Assembly (NCBI GenBank): GCA_019187495.1 | Contig: JABAQN010000018.1 | Span: forward strand, 1 to 64,000 | Origin: Steroidobacteraceae bacterium | GTDB taxonomy: Bacteria; Pseudomonadota; Gammaproteobacteria; Steroidobacterales; Steroidobacteraceae | Direction of reading: 5' to 3' | DNA length: 64,000 bases | Part shown: positions 33,865 through 41,769 of the stretch, piece after piece | Position numbering within the stretch: the stretch's first letter is position 1 | Layout of the letters: each line of letters opens with the position of its first letter | The notes under the pieces: model-generated | Databases searched by the model: none | The model's input: only the letters and a program-made list of their open reading frames with translations | What the model was told of the DNA's origin: nothing | Translations under genes and position numbers: made by a program

Positions 33865-35151
33865 ATGGACGTAGTGAGGCAACTGGTCGAGGCCCGGCCC
33901 GATTTCTTCGCAAACCGGGCGGCACACCTCGGGCGCGCCATCCCGGTCCGGGATTTCATCTGGCAGTCGAGCGGCCTGTCGAACGCCTACATGGTGGTCA
34001 CGCCCGCGGGCAGGGTGATCATCAACACGGGCATGGGCTTCGAGGCGCCCACGCACAAGCGTCTTTTCGACGCGATATGCCCGGGGCCGACACCGTACAT
34101 CATCGTGACCCAGGGGCATGTCGACCACGTGGGCGGCGTGGCGCTCTTTCGCGAACCGGGCACCCGGCTCATCGCGCAACGCAACCTGCCGCACTGCCAG
34201 CGGGACGACCAGCGCATCAAGCAGGTGCGCGAGGCGCAGGCGTGGATCTGGTTCAGCGAGGCGCTCGCCGCCTCCCGTCGGCCGCAGCCTTCCGCGGCGC
34301 CGCCGCTGCAGGATGTGCCGGTCGCGGATGTGAGTTTCGATGACACGCTCGACTTCGAACTCGGCGGCGTGCGCTTCGAACTCCTTGCCGTACCGGGAGG
34401 CGAGACCATCGACAGCTGCGCCGTGTGGCTGCCGCAGCATCGAATCCTCTTCTCGGGCAACATGTTCGGGCCGCTGTTTCCGCATTTCCCGAACTTCAAC
34501 ACCGTCCGCGGCGACCGCTACCGCTTCGCCGAGCCCTATCTCGAGTCCTTGCGTCGCGTGCGCGCGCTCGGGCCGGAACTGCTGGTCACGGGGCACTTCG
34601 CGCCCGTCGAGGGGGCCGCGCTCATCCGCGCCTGTCTCGACCGGCTGGACCAGGCGGTAGACCATGTGCATCGCCGTACGCTCGAAGGCATGAATGCGGG
34701 CCGTGACATCCGGTCGTTGATGCGCGAGATCGATCTGCCGCCCGAACTCTACGTCGGCCAGGGCTACGGCAAGGTGAGTTGGGCGGTACGCACCATCTGG
34801 GAGCAGTACATGGGCTGGTTCAAGGCCGAGGCGACGAGCGAGCTCTACCCGACACCGCCGCGCGCGATCCATGGCGAGCTCGTCGCGCTCGCGGGCGCCG
34901 CGGCGGTGCTGGAGCGCGGGCGCGCGAAGCTCGAAGCCGGCGACCCGGAGGCCGCGATGCTGTTCGCGGAAGCGGCGCTGGCGCACGATGCGCACGACGC
35001 GCGCGCACTCGCACTCGCGCTGGCGGCGAACCGCGCGCTGCTCGAGCGCTCCGGCGGCGGAAATTTCTGGGAGGCAGGCTGGCTGCGCACCGAGATCAGG
35101 AAGCTCGAAGCGGCGCTCGGCACGGCGGCCGCGGGCAGGGTGCAGGCATGA
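33865..35151 (+). CDS. MBL-fold hydrolase with alkylsulfatase-like C-terminal domain
   Basis: A 428-residue metallo-beta-lactamase-fold protein of the alkylsulfatase (SdsA1/BDS1) branch. The metal motif reads TQGHVDHVGG (82-91); Gln83 replaces the first His of the usual THxHxDH, while His85, Asp87 and His88 remain. ILFSGNMFGPLFPHFPN and LLVTGHFAPVEG match the later metal and active-site regions, and residues ~270-400 (IDLPPELYVGQGYGKVSWAVRTIW) resemble the alkylsulfatase dimerisation domain. No signal peptide is seen. It starts a coupled set with an SDR (4-bp overlap) and a TetR gene. A sulfate-ester or other ester/thioester hydrolase is likely, if active. Confidence 0.82.
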   Translation: MDVVRQLVEARPDFFANRAAHLGRAIPVRDFIWQSSGLSNAYMVVTPAGRVIINTGMGFEAPTHKRLFDAICPGPTPYIIVTQGHVDHVGGVALFREPGTRLIAQRNLPHCQRDDQRIKQVREAQAWIWFSEALAASRRPQPSAAPPLQDVPVADVSFDDTLDFELGGVRFELLAVPGGETIDSCAVWLPQHRILFSGNMFGPLFPHFPNFNTVRGDRYRFAEPYLESLRRVRALGPELLVTGHFAPVEGAALIRACLDRLDQAVDHVHRRTLEGMNAGRDIRSLMREIDLPPELYVGQGYGKVSWAVRTIWEQYMGWFKAEATSELYPTPPRAIHGELVALAGAAAVLERGRAKLEAGDPEAAMLFAEAALAHDAHDARALALALAANRALLERSGGGNFWEAGWLRTEIRKLEAALGTAAAGRVQA

Positions 35152-35900
35152 GCGGCTGGACGAATCCGCATTACGACTATCGGGGCGCACATGTGCTGGT
35201 CACGGGCGGCACGTCGGGAATCGGCGCCGGGATCGCTGCCGCCTATCGTGACGCGGGCGCGGAAGTGACCATTACCGGTACCCGTGCCGGCGCGGCGGAA
35301 TACGAGGGAGACTTCTCCGGTTTTCGCTATTTCCAGCTGCGCGTCGAGGACGACGCGGAGATCCTGCAGGTCGCGGCAAGCTTGCCGCGGCTCGATATCC
35401 TGGTGAACAACGCCGGCGGGAATTTCGCGGCGCAGAACGAGTATGAGCCCGACGTGTTCGAGCGCGCGGTGCGCGTCAACCTGCTGAGCGCCTACCGCAT
35501 GGCGCACGCCTGCCGGCCGAAACTCGCCGCGAGCACGCTCGCGGGCGGCGCGAGCCTCATCGGCATCGCGTCGATGACTTCGTACTTCGGCGTCGAGGTC
35601 GTGCCGGGATACGGGGCCGCCAAGGGTGGCATCGTACAACTGACGAAGACGCTCGCGATCGCCTGGGCAAAGGACCATATCCGGGTGAACGCCGTCGCGG
35701 CCGGGCTCATCCGCAGCCGCATGACGGAATACTTCCTCTCGACCTCCGACAGCGAGCCGTCGCGCCTGCGCACGCCGATGCAGCGCTTCGGCACGCCGCG
35801 GGAAGTGGCGGGCGCGGTGCTCTTCCTGACGAGCGAGGCGGCGGGATACATCACGGGCCAGACGCTGCCGGTGGATGGCGGCTTCAGCGTGATGGGCTGA
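35148..35900 (+). CDS. Short-chain dehydrogenase/reductase
   Basis: A 250-residue classical SDR. VLVTGGTSGIGAGIA binds the cofactor (about 17-31), LDILVNNAGGNF is the NNAG motif, and YGAAKGG carries the catalytic Tyr-Lys. C-terminal GYITGQTLPVDGG is typical. The segment TGTRAG after beta2 leaves NAD versus NADP unresolved. The ATG overlaps the MBL hydrolase stop by 4 bp and the stop is one base from the TetR start, so the three form a coupled unit. It probably oxidises or reduces an alcohol/ketone released or used by the hydrolase pathway. Confidence 0.88.
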   Translation: MSGWTNPHYDYRGAHVLVTGGTSGIGAGIAAAYRDAGAEVTITGTRAGAAEYEGDFSGFRYFQLRVEDDAEILQVAASLPRLDILVNNAGGNFAAQNEYEPDVFERAVRVNLLSAYRMAHACRPKLAASTLAGGASLIGIASMTSYFGVEVVPGYGAAKGGIVQLTKTLAIAWAKDHIRVNAVAAGLIRSRMTEYFLSTSDSEPSRLRTPMQRFGTPREVAGAVLFLTSEAAGYITGQTLPVDGGFSVMG

Positions 35901-35901
35901 A

Positions 35902-36594
35902 ATGGCGCCGCTCGATGCAGCCCCGACACGACGCAGCGCGGCGACGCGCGCGCGGCTCATCCGCGTCGCCGAACGGCTGTTCGCCGAGCGCAGCATCGAA
36001 GGTGTCTCGCTGAGCGAGATCGGCAAGGCGGCCAGTCAGCGCAACAGCAATGCGTGCCAGTATCATTTCGGTGACAAATACGGGCTGCTGCAGGCGATCC
36101 TCGACAAGCACGTCCCGGGCATCACCGCCGAGCGGGAAGTGCTGCTCGCGCGCCTCGAGCGCCCTGGTCGCAGGCCGGGGCTGCGGGCGCTGGTCCAGGC
36201 CTTCGTGCAGCCCGTGGCGGCGAAGTTGCGGGATCCGGACGGCGGCCTCGAGTTCATCCGCATCAATGCGCAGCTGATCGCGCTGCACACGCTTTCCGTT
36301 CAGGGCGTCCCCGCCTCGCCGCTGCGCCTCGCGCGGGCCGATCGCTTCAGCCGCGCGCTGCGCAGGGCGCTGCGCGCCGCAGGGCTGCCCGCCGCCATCG
36401 CGCGGGAGCGCCTGCTGCTTGCCGCCGTGCTCGTTTTCCACGGGCTCGACGATCATTCGCGCATGCTCGAGGCCTCCGGAGGGCATCGGCCGGACGGCCA
36501 CAGTGCCCTGTTCGTGGCGAGTCTCGAGGATGCCATCGTCGCGCTGCTGTCGGCGCCGGTTCCGGCTTCGACACGGGGTTTGAGTCGTTCATAG
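35902..36594 (+). CDS. TetR-family regulator 1
   Basis: A 230-residue TetR protein. The N-terminal HTH is in residues 10-60 with RLIRVAERLFAERSIEGVSLSEIG and ACQYHFGDKYGLLQAIL. The ligand domain has no assigned effector. It is directly coupled to the SDR upstream and is followed by another SDR and a sulfotransferase on the same strand. A likely target is the TTAATA-N6-TATTAA palindrome that overlaps the promoter of this operon, which would make it autoregulatory. Confidence 0.88.
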   Translation: MAPLDAAPTRRSAATRARLIRVAERLFAERSIEGVSLSEIGKAASQRNSNACQYHFGDKYGLLQAILDKHVPGITAEREVLLARLERPGRRPGLRALVQAFVQPVAAKLRDPDGGLEFIRINAQLIALHTLSVQGVPASPLRLARADRFSRALRRALRAAGLPAAIARERLLLAAVLVFHGLDDHSRMLEASGGHRPDGHSALFVASLEDAIVALLSAPVPASTRGLSRS

Positions 36595-36610
36595 CGGGAG
36601 GAGTGCTGCC

Positions 36611-37423
36611 GTGGCCAGAACACAGGATCTTCGGGAGAAGTACGGCCCGTGGGCCCTGGTGACGGGTGCGTCATCGGGGATCGGCGAGCAGTTCGCGCGG
36701 CTGCTCGCGAAGAGCGGCATCAACCTGCTGCTCGTCGCGCGGCGCAGCGACCGTCTCGAGAATCTCGCGCGGGAATTGTCCCGGCGCCGCCGGCTCGAGG
36801 TGCAGGTATTCGCGGCCGATCTCGCCGATCCGGATGCGGTCGATCGCATCGTCGCGGCGATCGGTGAACGCGACATCGGCCTTCTCGTCAGCAACGCCGG
36901 CTTCGGACTCAAGGGCGGATTCACCGAGGCGGGGCGCGCACGCGTCGAGGCGATGTTCAATGTCAATGCGCGCGCGCCCTTGATGCTCGCGCATGCGCTG
37001 CTGCCGCGCCTGCGCGCGCGCGGACGCGGCGGCATCATCTTCACCGGGTCCGTGGAAGGTGAAGCCCCTTACCCGTGGTCGGTGGCGTATTCGGCCACCA
37101 AGGCATTCGTGCACAGTCTCGGCATGGGGCTGTACGGGGAGCTCGCGGGCACCGGTGTCGATGTGCTGGTGCTCGCGCCCGGCGCGACGGATACCGAGGC
37201 GCTCACGCTGCAGGGTTTCAAGCCCGGGATGATGCCGAACCTGATGCCTGCCGCCGAAGTGGCGAAGCAGGCGCTGCGGCAGCTCGGCAGGACGCCGCTG
37301 CACGTGCCCGGGAGCGAGAACCGCAGGCAGGTGAATGCGATGCGGCGCATGCCGCGCGAGAAGCTGATCGCCCGCAATGCCGCGGCGATGTCCGCCGCGC
37401 TGGCCGCGAGCAGGCAGGGCTGA
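36611..37423 (+). CDS. SDR-family oxidoreductase (YqjQ/DltE-like)
   Basis: A 270-residue SDR starting at GTG, with GGAGG nine bases upstream. WALVTGASSGIGEQFARLLA, LLVSNAGFGLKGGF and VAYSATKAFVHSLGMGLYGEL show cofactor, structural and catalytic motifs; the last pattern and APGATDTEA are typical of the broad reductase group that includes YqjQ and acyl-reductase-like proteins. The ARRSDRL segment after beta2 suggests NADPH use. It lies between the TetR gene and a sulfotransferase with short gaps and so belongs to the same operon. The substrate is not known. Confidence 0.87.
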   Translation: MARTQDLREKYGPWALVTGASSGIGEQFARLLAKSGINLLLVARRSDRLENLARELSRRRRLEVQVFAADLADPDAVDRIVAAIGERDIGLLVSNAGFGLKGGFTEAGRARVEAMFNVNARAPLMLAHALLPRLRARGRGGIIFTGSVEGEAPYPWSVAYSATKAFVHSLGMGLYGELAGTGVDVLVLAPGATDTEALTLQGFKPGMMPNLMPAAEVAKQALRQLGRTPLHVPGSENRRQVNAMRRMPREKLIARNAAAMSAALAASRQG

Positions 37424-37443
37424 GCGCAGCAGGAGCCTCCGGT

Positions 37444-38700
37444 ATGGGCAAGGCGATCCACATCGACGACCTGGCCGCGCCGCGGCTGAGCGAGGCACAG
37501 GCGGGCGCGCTCGCCTGGGGCGAGACTGTCACGGTCGATTTCAGCGAAGCGGCGATCCTCGAGGCGGCGCGGGCGCGCACCGGGCTCGCCGACTTCGGCC
37601 CGGACGACTTCCGCGAGCGCCTGCGCGTGCTGCGCGAAGCGTGGGACAGCGATCCCGGGATCACGCGGTTCCATCGCACGGTGCTGCAGGGCTATCTCGT
37701 GCGCTACGCGAGCAATCGCCTGCTGATCCACGACACGCTGCGCCGCCATCCCGAAATCCTCGCCGAGCCCATCGAGCGGCCGCTGATCGTGGTCGGCCTG
37801 CCGCGCTCGGGTACCACGCACCTCGTGAACCTGCTGGCGGCCGACCGCCGCCTGCACTCCCTGCCGCTCTGGGAATCCTACGAGCCCGTGCCCCTCCCCG
37901 GGGAAGCGGCGCCCGGGGATGCCACCGATCCGCGCTACCGGCGCTGCGCCGAGGCGTGGGCCGGCATGCAGCAGGTGACCCCGCTGATCGCCGCGATGCA
38001 TCCGATGAATCCGGATCATATCCACGAAGAGCTCGAGCTGATGGGGCCGGACTTCGCCTCGTACAACTTCGAGTGGCTGGGACTCACGCCGCAATGGCGC
38101 GACCACTACTACACGCACGACCAGGCGCCGCACTACGCGTACATGAAGAACGTGCTGCGCCTGCTGCAATGGCGTCGCGGAGAGCGCAAGCGCTGGGTGC
38201 TCAAGTGCCCGCAGCACCTCGAGCAGCTGCCGGTACTGATGCGGACCTTTCCGGATGCGACGATCGTGTTCACGCATCGCGACCCGGTGGCCGTGCTCCA
38301 GTCCACCGTGACGATGCAGGCGTACACGCAGCGCATGAACCGCAGGCACATGGCGTTGCGTGCGCTGCTCGATTACTGGAGCGATCGCCTGGAGCACCTG
38401 CTGCGCGCCTGTGTGCGGGATCGCGACCTCGTGCCCGCGGCGCGCAGCGTCGACTCACCGTTCCAGGCATTCATGGCCGACCAGATGGGCACGATGGAGC
38501 GGGTGTACGAAACGGCCGCGCTCGCGTTCGACCCGGCCGCACGCGCGCAACTTGCGCACTACATCGCCGATCATCCGCGCGGCAAGGAGGGGCAGGTGGT
38601 CTACGACCTCGCGCGCGATTTCGGCGCGGATCCGGCCGCTCTCTACGAGCGCTTCGGCTTCTACTTCGAGCGCTTCCCGGTCAAGCGGGAAGTGGCCTGA
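37444..38700 (+). CDS. Sulfotransferase family protein 1
   Basis: A 418-residue PAPS-dependent sulfotransferase-like protein of the bacterial Sulfotransfer_3 type. The 5'-phosphosulfate loop is VVGLPRSGTTHLVNLL (117-132) and the 3'-phosphate region is FPDATIVFTHRDPVAVLQS. An N-terminal ARTGLADFGPDDF motif is shared with the second sulfotransferase at 44036, showing they are paralogues. WVLKCPQHLEQLP is the family KxPxH-type segment. It is predicted cytoplasmic. Members of this group occur beside steroid and terpenoid degradation genes, but their acceptors are mostly unknown; some may act on CoA or acyl substrates. Confidence 0.85.
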   Translation: MGKAIHIDDLAAPRLSEAQAGALAWGETVTVDFSEAAILEAARARTGLADFGPDDFRERLRVLREAWDSDPGITRFHRTVLQGYLVRYASNRLLIHDTLRRHPEILAEPIERPLIVVGLPRSGTTHLVNLLAADRRLHSLPLWESYEPVPLPGEAAPGDATDPRYRRCAEAWAGMQQVTPLIAAMHPMNPDHIHEELELMGPDFASYNFEWLGLTPQWRDHYYTHDQAPHYAYMKNVLRLLQWRRGERKRWVLKCPQHLEQLPVLMRTFPDATIVFTHRDPVAVLQSTVTMQAYTQRMNRRHMALRALLDYWSDRLEHLLRACVRDRDLVPAARSVDSPFQAFMADQMGTMERVYETAALAFDPAARAQLAHYIADHPRGKEGQVVYDLARDFGADPAALYERFGFYFERFPVKREVA

Positions 38701-38703
38701 CGC

Positions 38704-39432
38704 TCAGGGCTGAGCGAAGCGTCCCCGGCCGTAGAAGCGATCGATCGCATCCGCGTCGGCCTTGCCGAACGCCTCGATGTCGAGCGCCCGGAAGCGCTCC
38801 TCGACTTCGATTGCGCGTTCCACGGCCGGCCGTGCCGCGATGGCGGCGAACCAGCGCTGCAGCGCCGGGTACTGCCCGAGTGCCTGTTGCCCCTCGAGCC
38901 ACGGGAAGTAGGAGAGGGCCGTGCGAATCCACGGGAAGGTCGCGATGTCCGCCACCGTGTATTCGTTGCCGCCGAGGAACGGTGCGGCGGCAAGGCGGGT
39001 TTCGAGCACTTTGAACAGGCGCTTCGCCTCGCTCGTGTAGCGGGCCTTGCCGTAATCATTGCCCGCCGGCGCATAACGCGTGAAGTGGGACAGTTGCCCG
39101 AACATCGGCCCGATGGAGGCCACCTGGAACATGAGCCATTGCTCGACCACCGACCTGGCCGCGGGCGCCTCGGGCAGCAGGCGGCCGCTTCTACGCGCGA
39201 GATAAAGGAGAATGGCGCCACTTTCGAACACCGTGAACGGTCCGCCCTCCGGTCCCTCGTCGTCGACGATCACCGGAACCTTGTTGTTCGGGCTCCTGCG
39301 CAGGAACGCCGGCGCGTACTGCTCCCCTCCCGCGAGATTGACGTGATGGGTGCGATAGTCGAGCCCCAGTTCCTCGAGCAGGATCGTCACCTTGGTGACA
39401 TTGGGGCTGCACATGCCGTAAAGGTCGATCAT
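38704..39432 (-). CDS. Glutathione S-transferase family protein
   Basis: A 242-residue GST. The N-terminal thioredoxin-like domain starts MIDLYGMCSPNVTKVTILLEELGL, includes NKVPVIVDDE and VFESGAILLYLA (glutathione gamma-Glu site ESGA), and is followed by an all-helical domain with YTVADIATFPWI. It resembles Nu-class/YfcG-type enzymes. It is on the minus strand inside a plus-strand cluster, convergent with the sulfotransferase and divergent from the SnoaL gene. It may conjugate or reduce a pathway intermediate, or detoxify. The reading frame extends upstream, but the ATG at 39432 gives the canonical N-terminus. Confidence 0.88.
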   Translation of the reverse strand: MIDLYGMCSPNVTKVTILLEELGLDYRTHHVNLAGGEQYAPAFLRRSPNNKVPVIVDDEGPEGGPFTVFESGAILLYLARRSGRLLPEAPAARSVVEQWLMFQVASIGPMFGQLSHFTRYAPAGNDYGKARYTSEAKRLFKVLETRLAAAPFLGGNEYTVADIATFPWIRTALSYFPWLEGQQALGQYPALQRWFAAIAARPAVERAIEVEERFRALDIEAFGKADADAIDRFYGRGRFAQP

Positions 39433-39475
39433 GCGGCGTAATGTACACTGACTCGCGGCCACCACGAGTGCACGC

Positions 39476-39916
39476 ATGGATTTCGAGACCCTGATCGCTG
39501 AACGCGAAATCGCCCGCGCCATCCATCAATTCGCGCGCGCGATGGACGAGCGCGACTGGGGGGCGCTCGATACCGTGATGACGGAAGATGCGACGGCCGA
39601 CCTCGGCATGGGCGCCCTCGGCGGTCGCGCGAACATCGTGGAATTCATCCGCAGCTTCCTCGATGAGTGCGGCCCCACGCAGCACCTGATCGGCAATCTC
39701 GTCGTGGACGTGGACGGGGATCGCGCGACGAGCCGCTGCTATGTGCGCGACATGCACCAGGGGGCGGGCGGGAAAGCGCATCTCGATTTCTCGACCCTCG
39801 GCGAATACCACGACCGCTGGGTCCGGAGGAACGGCAAGTGGTGGATGACGCATCGCCACAAGCTCAATCACGCGCATCTCGGTTCCATCGAGGTGCTCGG
39901 GCCGGGTCCCAGGTGA
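39476..39916 (+). CDS. SnoaL-like (NTF2-fold) protein 1
   Basis: A 146-residue NTF2/SnoaL-like domain. REIARAIHQFARAMDERDWGALDTVMTEDATADLG is the typical opening helix-hook, with later strands HLIGNLVVDVDGDRATSRCYV and HDRWVRRNGKWWMTHR. Such proteins act as hydratases, isomerases, cyclases or simple binding folds in steroid and polyketide pathways. It is coupled to the following TetR gene through a GTGA overlap. The active-site residues cannot be assigned from sequence alone. Confidence 0.82.
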   Translation: MDFETLIAEREIARAIHQFARAMDERDWGALDTVMTEDATADLGMGALGGRANIVEFIRSFLDECGPTQHLIGNLVVDVDGDRATSRCYVRDMHQGAGGKAHLDFSTLGEYHDRWVRRNGKWWMTHRHKLNHAHLGSIEVLGPGPR

Positions 39917-40515
39917 CTCGCCCGAAGCCGACGTCCCGCGCGCTGCAGCGCCAGGACACGTTCAAGCGCGTCTTCGAAGCCGCGCTCGGCGAGTTTCGCC
40001 GGGTCGGTGTCGAGAAGGCCATCGTCAGCGAAATCTGCCGCAAGGCAGGCGTTGCCAAGGGCACGTTCTTTTTTCATTTTCCCACGAAGGATCATGTGCT
40101 GCTCGCGCGCCAGCAGCAGATCTCCGAGGCGATGGCGCGGCGCATCGATTCCGAACTCGCCGACGTTGCCGACGCCCGGGTGTTCCTGCAGCGGCTCACG
40201 GCCATCGTGCTCGAGGAGCACGAGGCGGTCGGCGACCTCGAGCTCATGCGGCAGATCAATCTCGCCATCGTGCGCCAGGGCGGCGCACCGCAACTCGGTG
40301 TGCGCCATACCGCCTTCGGAGTCGCGCTCGCCACGCAGATCCGCCGGCTGCAGCGCGCGGGAGTCCTCAAGTCGGGTGTGGATGGTGCGCGGCTCGCCGA
40401 CTGCCTGCGGCTCAGCTTCTTCGGTTTCCTGCTGAATCCGCAGTCCTCCTTCGAAACGAGTCGTCCCCAGCTCGCGCTGCTGACGAAGCTGCTCGCCGAA
40501 GCCCTGGTTGCCTGA
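39913..40515 (+). CDS. TetR-family regulator 2
   Basis: A 200-residue TetR protein. A GTG start at 39913 overlaps the SnoaL stop by 4 bp. The HTH is in residues 10-55 with TFKRVFEAALGEFRRVGVEKAIVSEIC and GVAKGTFFFHFPTKDHVLLA. The C-terminal ligand domain is not specific. It lies 50 bp upstream of the acyl-CoA dehydrogenase gene, whose promoter carries a 22-bp near-perfect palindrome; that palindrome is the natural candidate operator. It probably responds to an acyl-CoA or related pathway compound, as many TetR proteins in CoA-ester pathways do. Confidence 0.87.
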   Translation: MTRPKPTSRALQRQDTFKRVFEAALGEFRRVGVEKAIVSEICRKAGVAKGTFFFHFPTKDHVLLARQQQISEAMARRIDSELADVADARVFLQRLTAIVLEEHEAVGDLELMRQINLAIVRQGGAPQLGVRHTAFGVALATQIRRLQRAGVLKSGVDGARLADCLRLSFFGFLLNPQSSFETSRPQLALLTKLLAEALVA

Positions 40516-40525
40516 CGAGGGGATT

Positions 40526-40558
40526 TTCATTGACCGCGGTCAGTGAATCGCGTATGCT
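40526..40558 (+). promoter_or_regulatory. Palindromic operator overlapping a sigma70-like promoter of the acyl-CoA dehydrogenase operon
   Basis: TTCATTGACCGCGGTCAGTGAA (40526-40547) is a palindrome broken by one base pair and contains the perfect 12-mer TGACCGCGGTCA. It overlaps TTGACC (40530), a -35 match, with TATGCT (40553-40558) 17 bp downstream as -10. The ATG at 40565 lies 6 bp after the -10, with no Shine-Dalgarno, so a leaderless transcript is likely. TetR regulator 2 is the probable ligand-responsive repressor. Confidence 0.7.
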
Positions 40559-40564
40559 CGGACC

Positions 40565-41746
40565 ATGGACTTCGAATTCTCAGGGGATGAGCAGCGCTTC
40601 CTCGATGAAGTCGGCGAGTTCCTGAAGGCAAACCACGATCCCCGGGTCATGGACCCGAGCCGCGAGAACCTCGCACAGCTCGTGGATACGCCCGAGCGGC
40701 GGGCCTTCATGCGGAAGCTGGCCGAGCGGGGCTGGCTCGGCATCACCTGGCCAAAGGAGCACGGCGGGCAGGGCGGGCGCGGATTCTACGAGTACCTGCT
40801 GAACGAGAAGCTCTCGTCCGTCGGCGCGCCGCAGCTCGGCAAGGGGACCGGGGTCGTCGGCAAGACACTCATCAAGGTCGCATCCGCGAAGCTGAAGCAG
40901 GAATTCCTGCCGAAGATCCTCAAGGCCGAAATCGAGTTCGCGATCGGCTATTCCGAGCCGACCGCCGGCTCGGACGCGGCCGCGATGCGGCTCAAGGCGG
41001 AGCGTCGCGGCGAGGGCTGGGTGCTGAACGGCCAGAAGGTGTTCACGACCTCGGCCCACTTCGCCGACTGGTACTGGGTCGGAGCCCGCACCGATCCGGA
41101 CGCGCCGAAGCACCACGGCATCACGCTGTTCGTGTTGCCGATGGACGCACCGGGACTCACGATCCATCCGATGCACACGATCGGCGGCGAGCGGACGAAT
41201 GCCGTCTTCTTCGACGACGTGTTCGTGCACGACGATTACCGCATCGGCGAGCTCAACAAGGGTTTCCAGTACATCGCCGAAGCGCTCGACCTCGAACGCT
41301 TCGGCATGTTCACGTTCTCGCCGGTCCGCGGGCGGGTCGAGCTCCTGTGTGACTACGTGAAGGGCGCCACGCGCGACGGCAAGCCCCTGAAGGACGACCC
41401 GGTCGTCCGCGCGCGCATCGCCCAGCTCGCCACGGAGTGCGAAGTGGCGCGTCTCCTCGGCGTGCGCTTCGTCGATGCGGCGCTCGACGCGACCAGGACG
41501 CCCACCGTGCCCGCTTCGGAATACAAGTTGTACGCGACCGAGTTCTCCCGCCGCCTGGCCGACGCCACGATGGATATCGTCGGCGCGGGCAGCCAGCTGC
41601 TGGCCGGCGCCGAAGACGCCCCGCTCGAGGGACGCGCGCCGGGCAGCTATACGCTGACCGTGCTCGAGACCATCGGCGGCGGTACGTCCGAGGTGCAGAA
41701 GAACATCATCGCCACGCGGAAGCTGCAGCTTCCGAAGAATTTCTAG
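40565..41746 (+). CDS. Acyl-CoA dehydrogenase
   Basis: A 393-residue flavin-dependent acyl-CoA dehydrogenase. N-terminal FSGDEQRFLDEVGEFL, the middle GYSEPTAGSDAAAMRLKA and VLNGQKVFTTSAH flavin/substrate motifs, and the C-terminal GGGTSEVQKNIIATRKL FAD-contact motif are clear. The position of the MCAD-type catalytic Glu is Gly (GGGTSE), so another Glu (as in isovaleryl-CoA-type enzymes) or a partner subunit must act as base. It should oxidise a CoA thioester at the alpha-beta bond. It is first in an operon with an LLM protein, a DUF1214 protein, a sulfotransferase and a SnoaL protein, controlled by the palindromic promoter just upstream. Confidence 0.9.
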   Translation: MDFEFSGDEQRFLDEVGEFLKANHDPRVMDPSRENLAQLVDTPERRAFMRKLAERGWLGITWPKEHGGQGGRGFYEYLLNEKLSSVGAPQLGKGTGVVGKTLIKVASAKLKQEFLPKILKAEIEFAIGYSEPTAGSDAAAMRLKAERRGEGWVLNGQKVFTTSAHFADWYWVGARTDPDAPKHHGITLFVLPMDAPGLTIHPMHTIGGERTNAVFFDDVFVHDDYRIGELNKGFQYIAEALDLERFGMFTFSPVRGRVELLCDYVKGATRDGKPLKDDPVVRARIAQLATECEVARLLGVRFVDAALDATRTPTVPASEYKLYATEFSRRLADATMDIVGAGSQLLAGAEDAPLEGRAPGSYTLTVLETIGGGTSEVQKNIIATRKLQLPKNF

Positions 41747-41769
41747 CCCACGCAAACATCGGGATCGCC

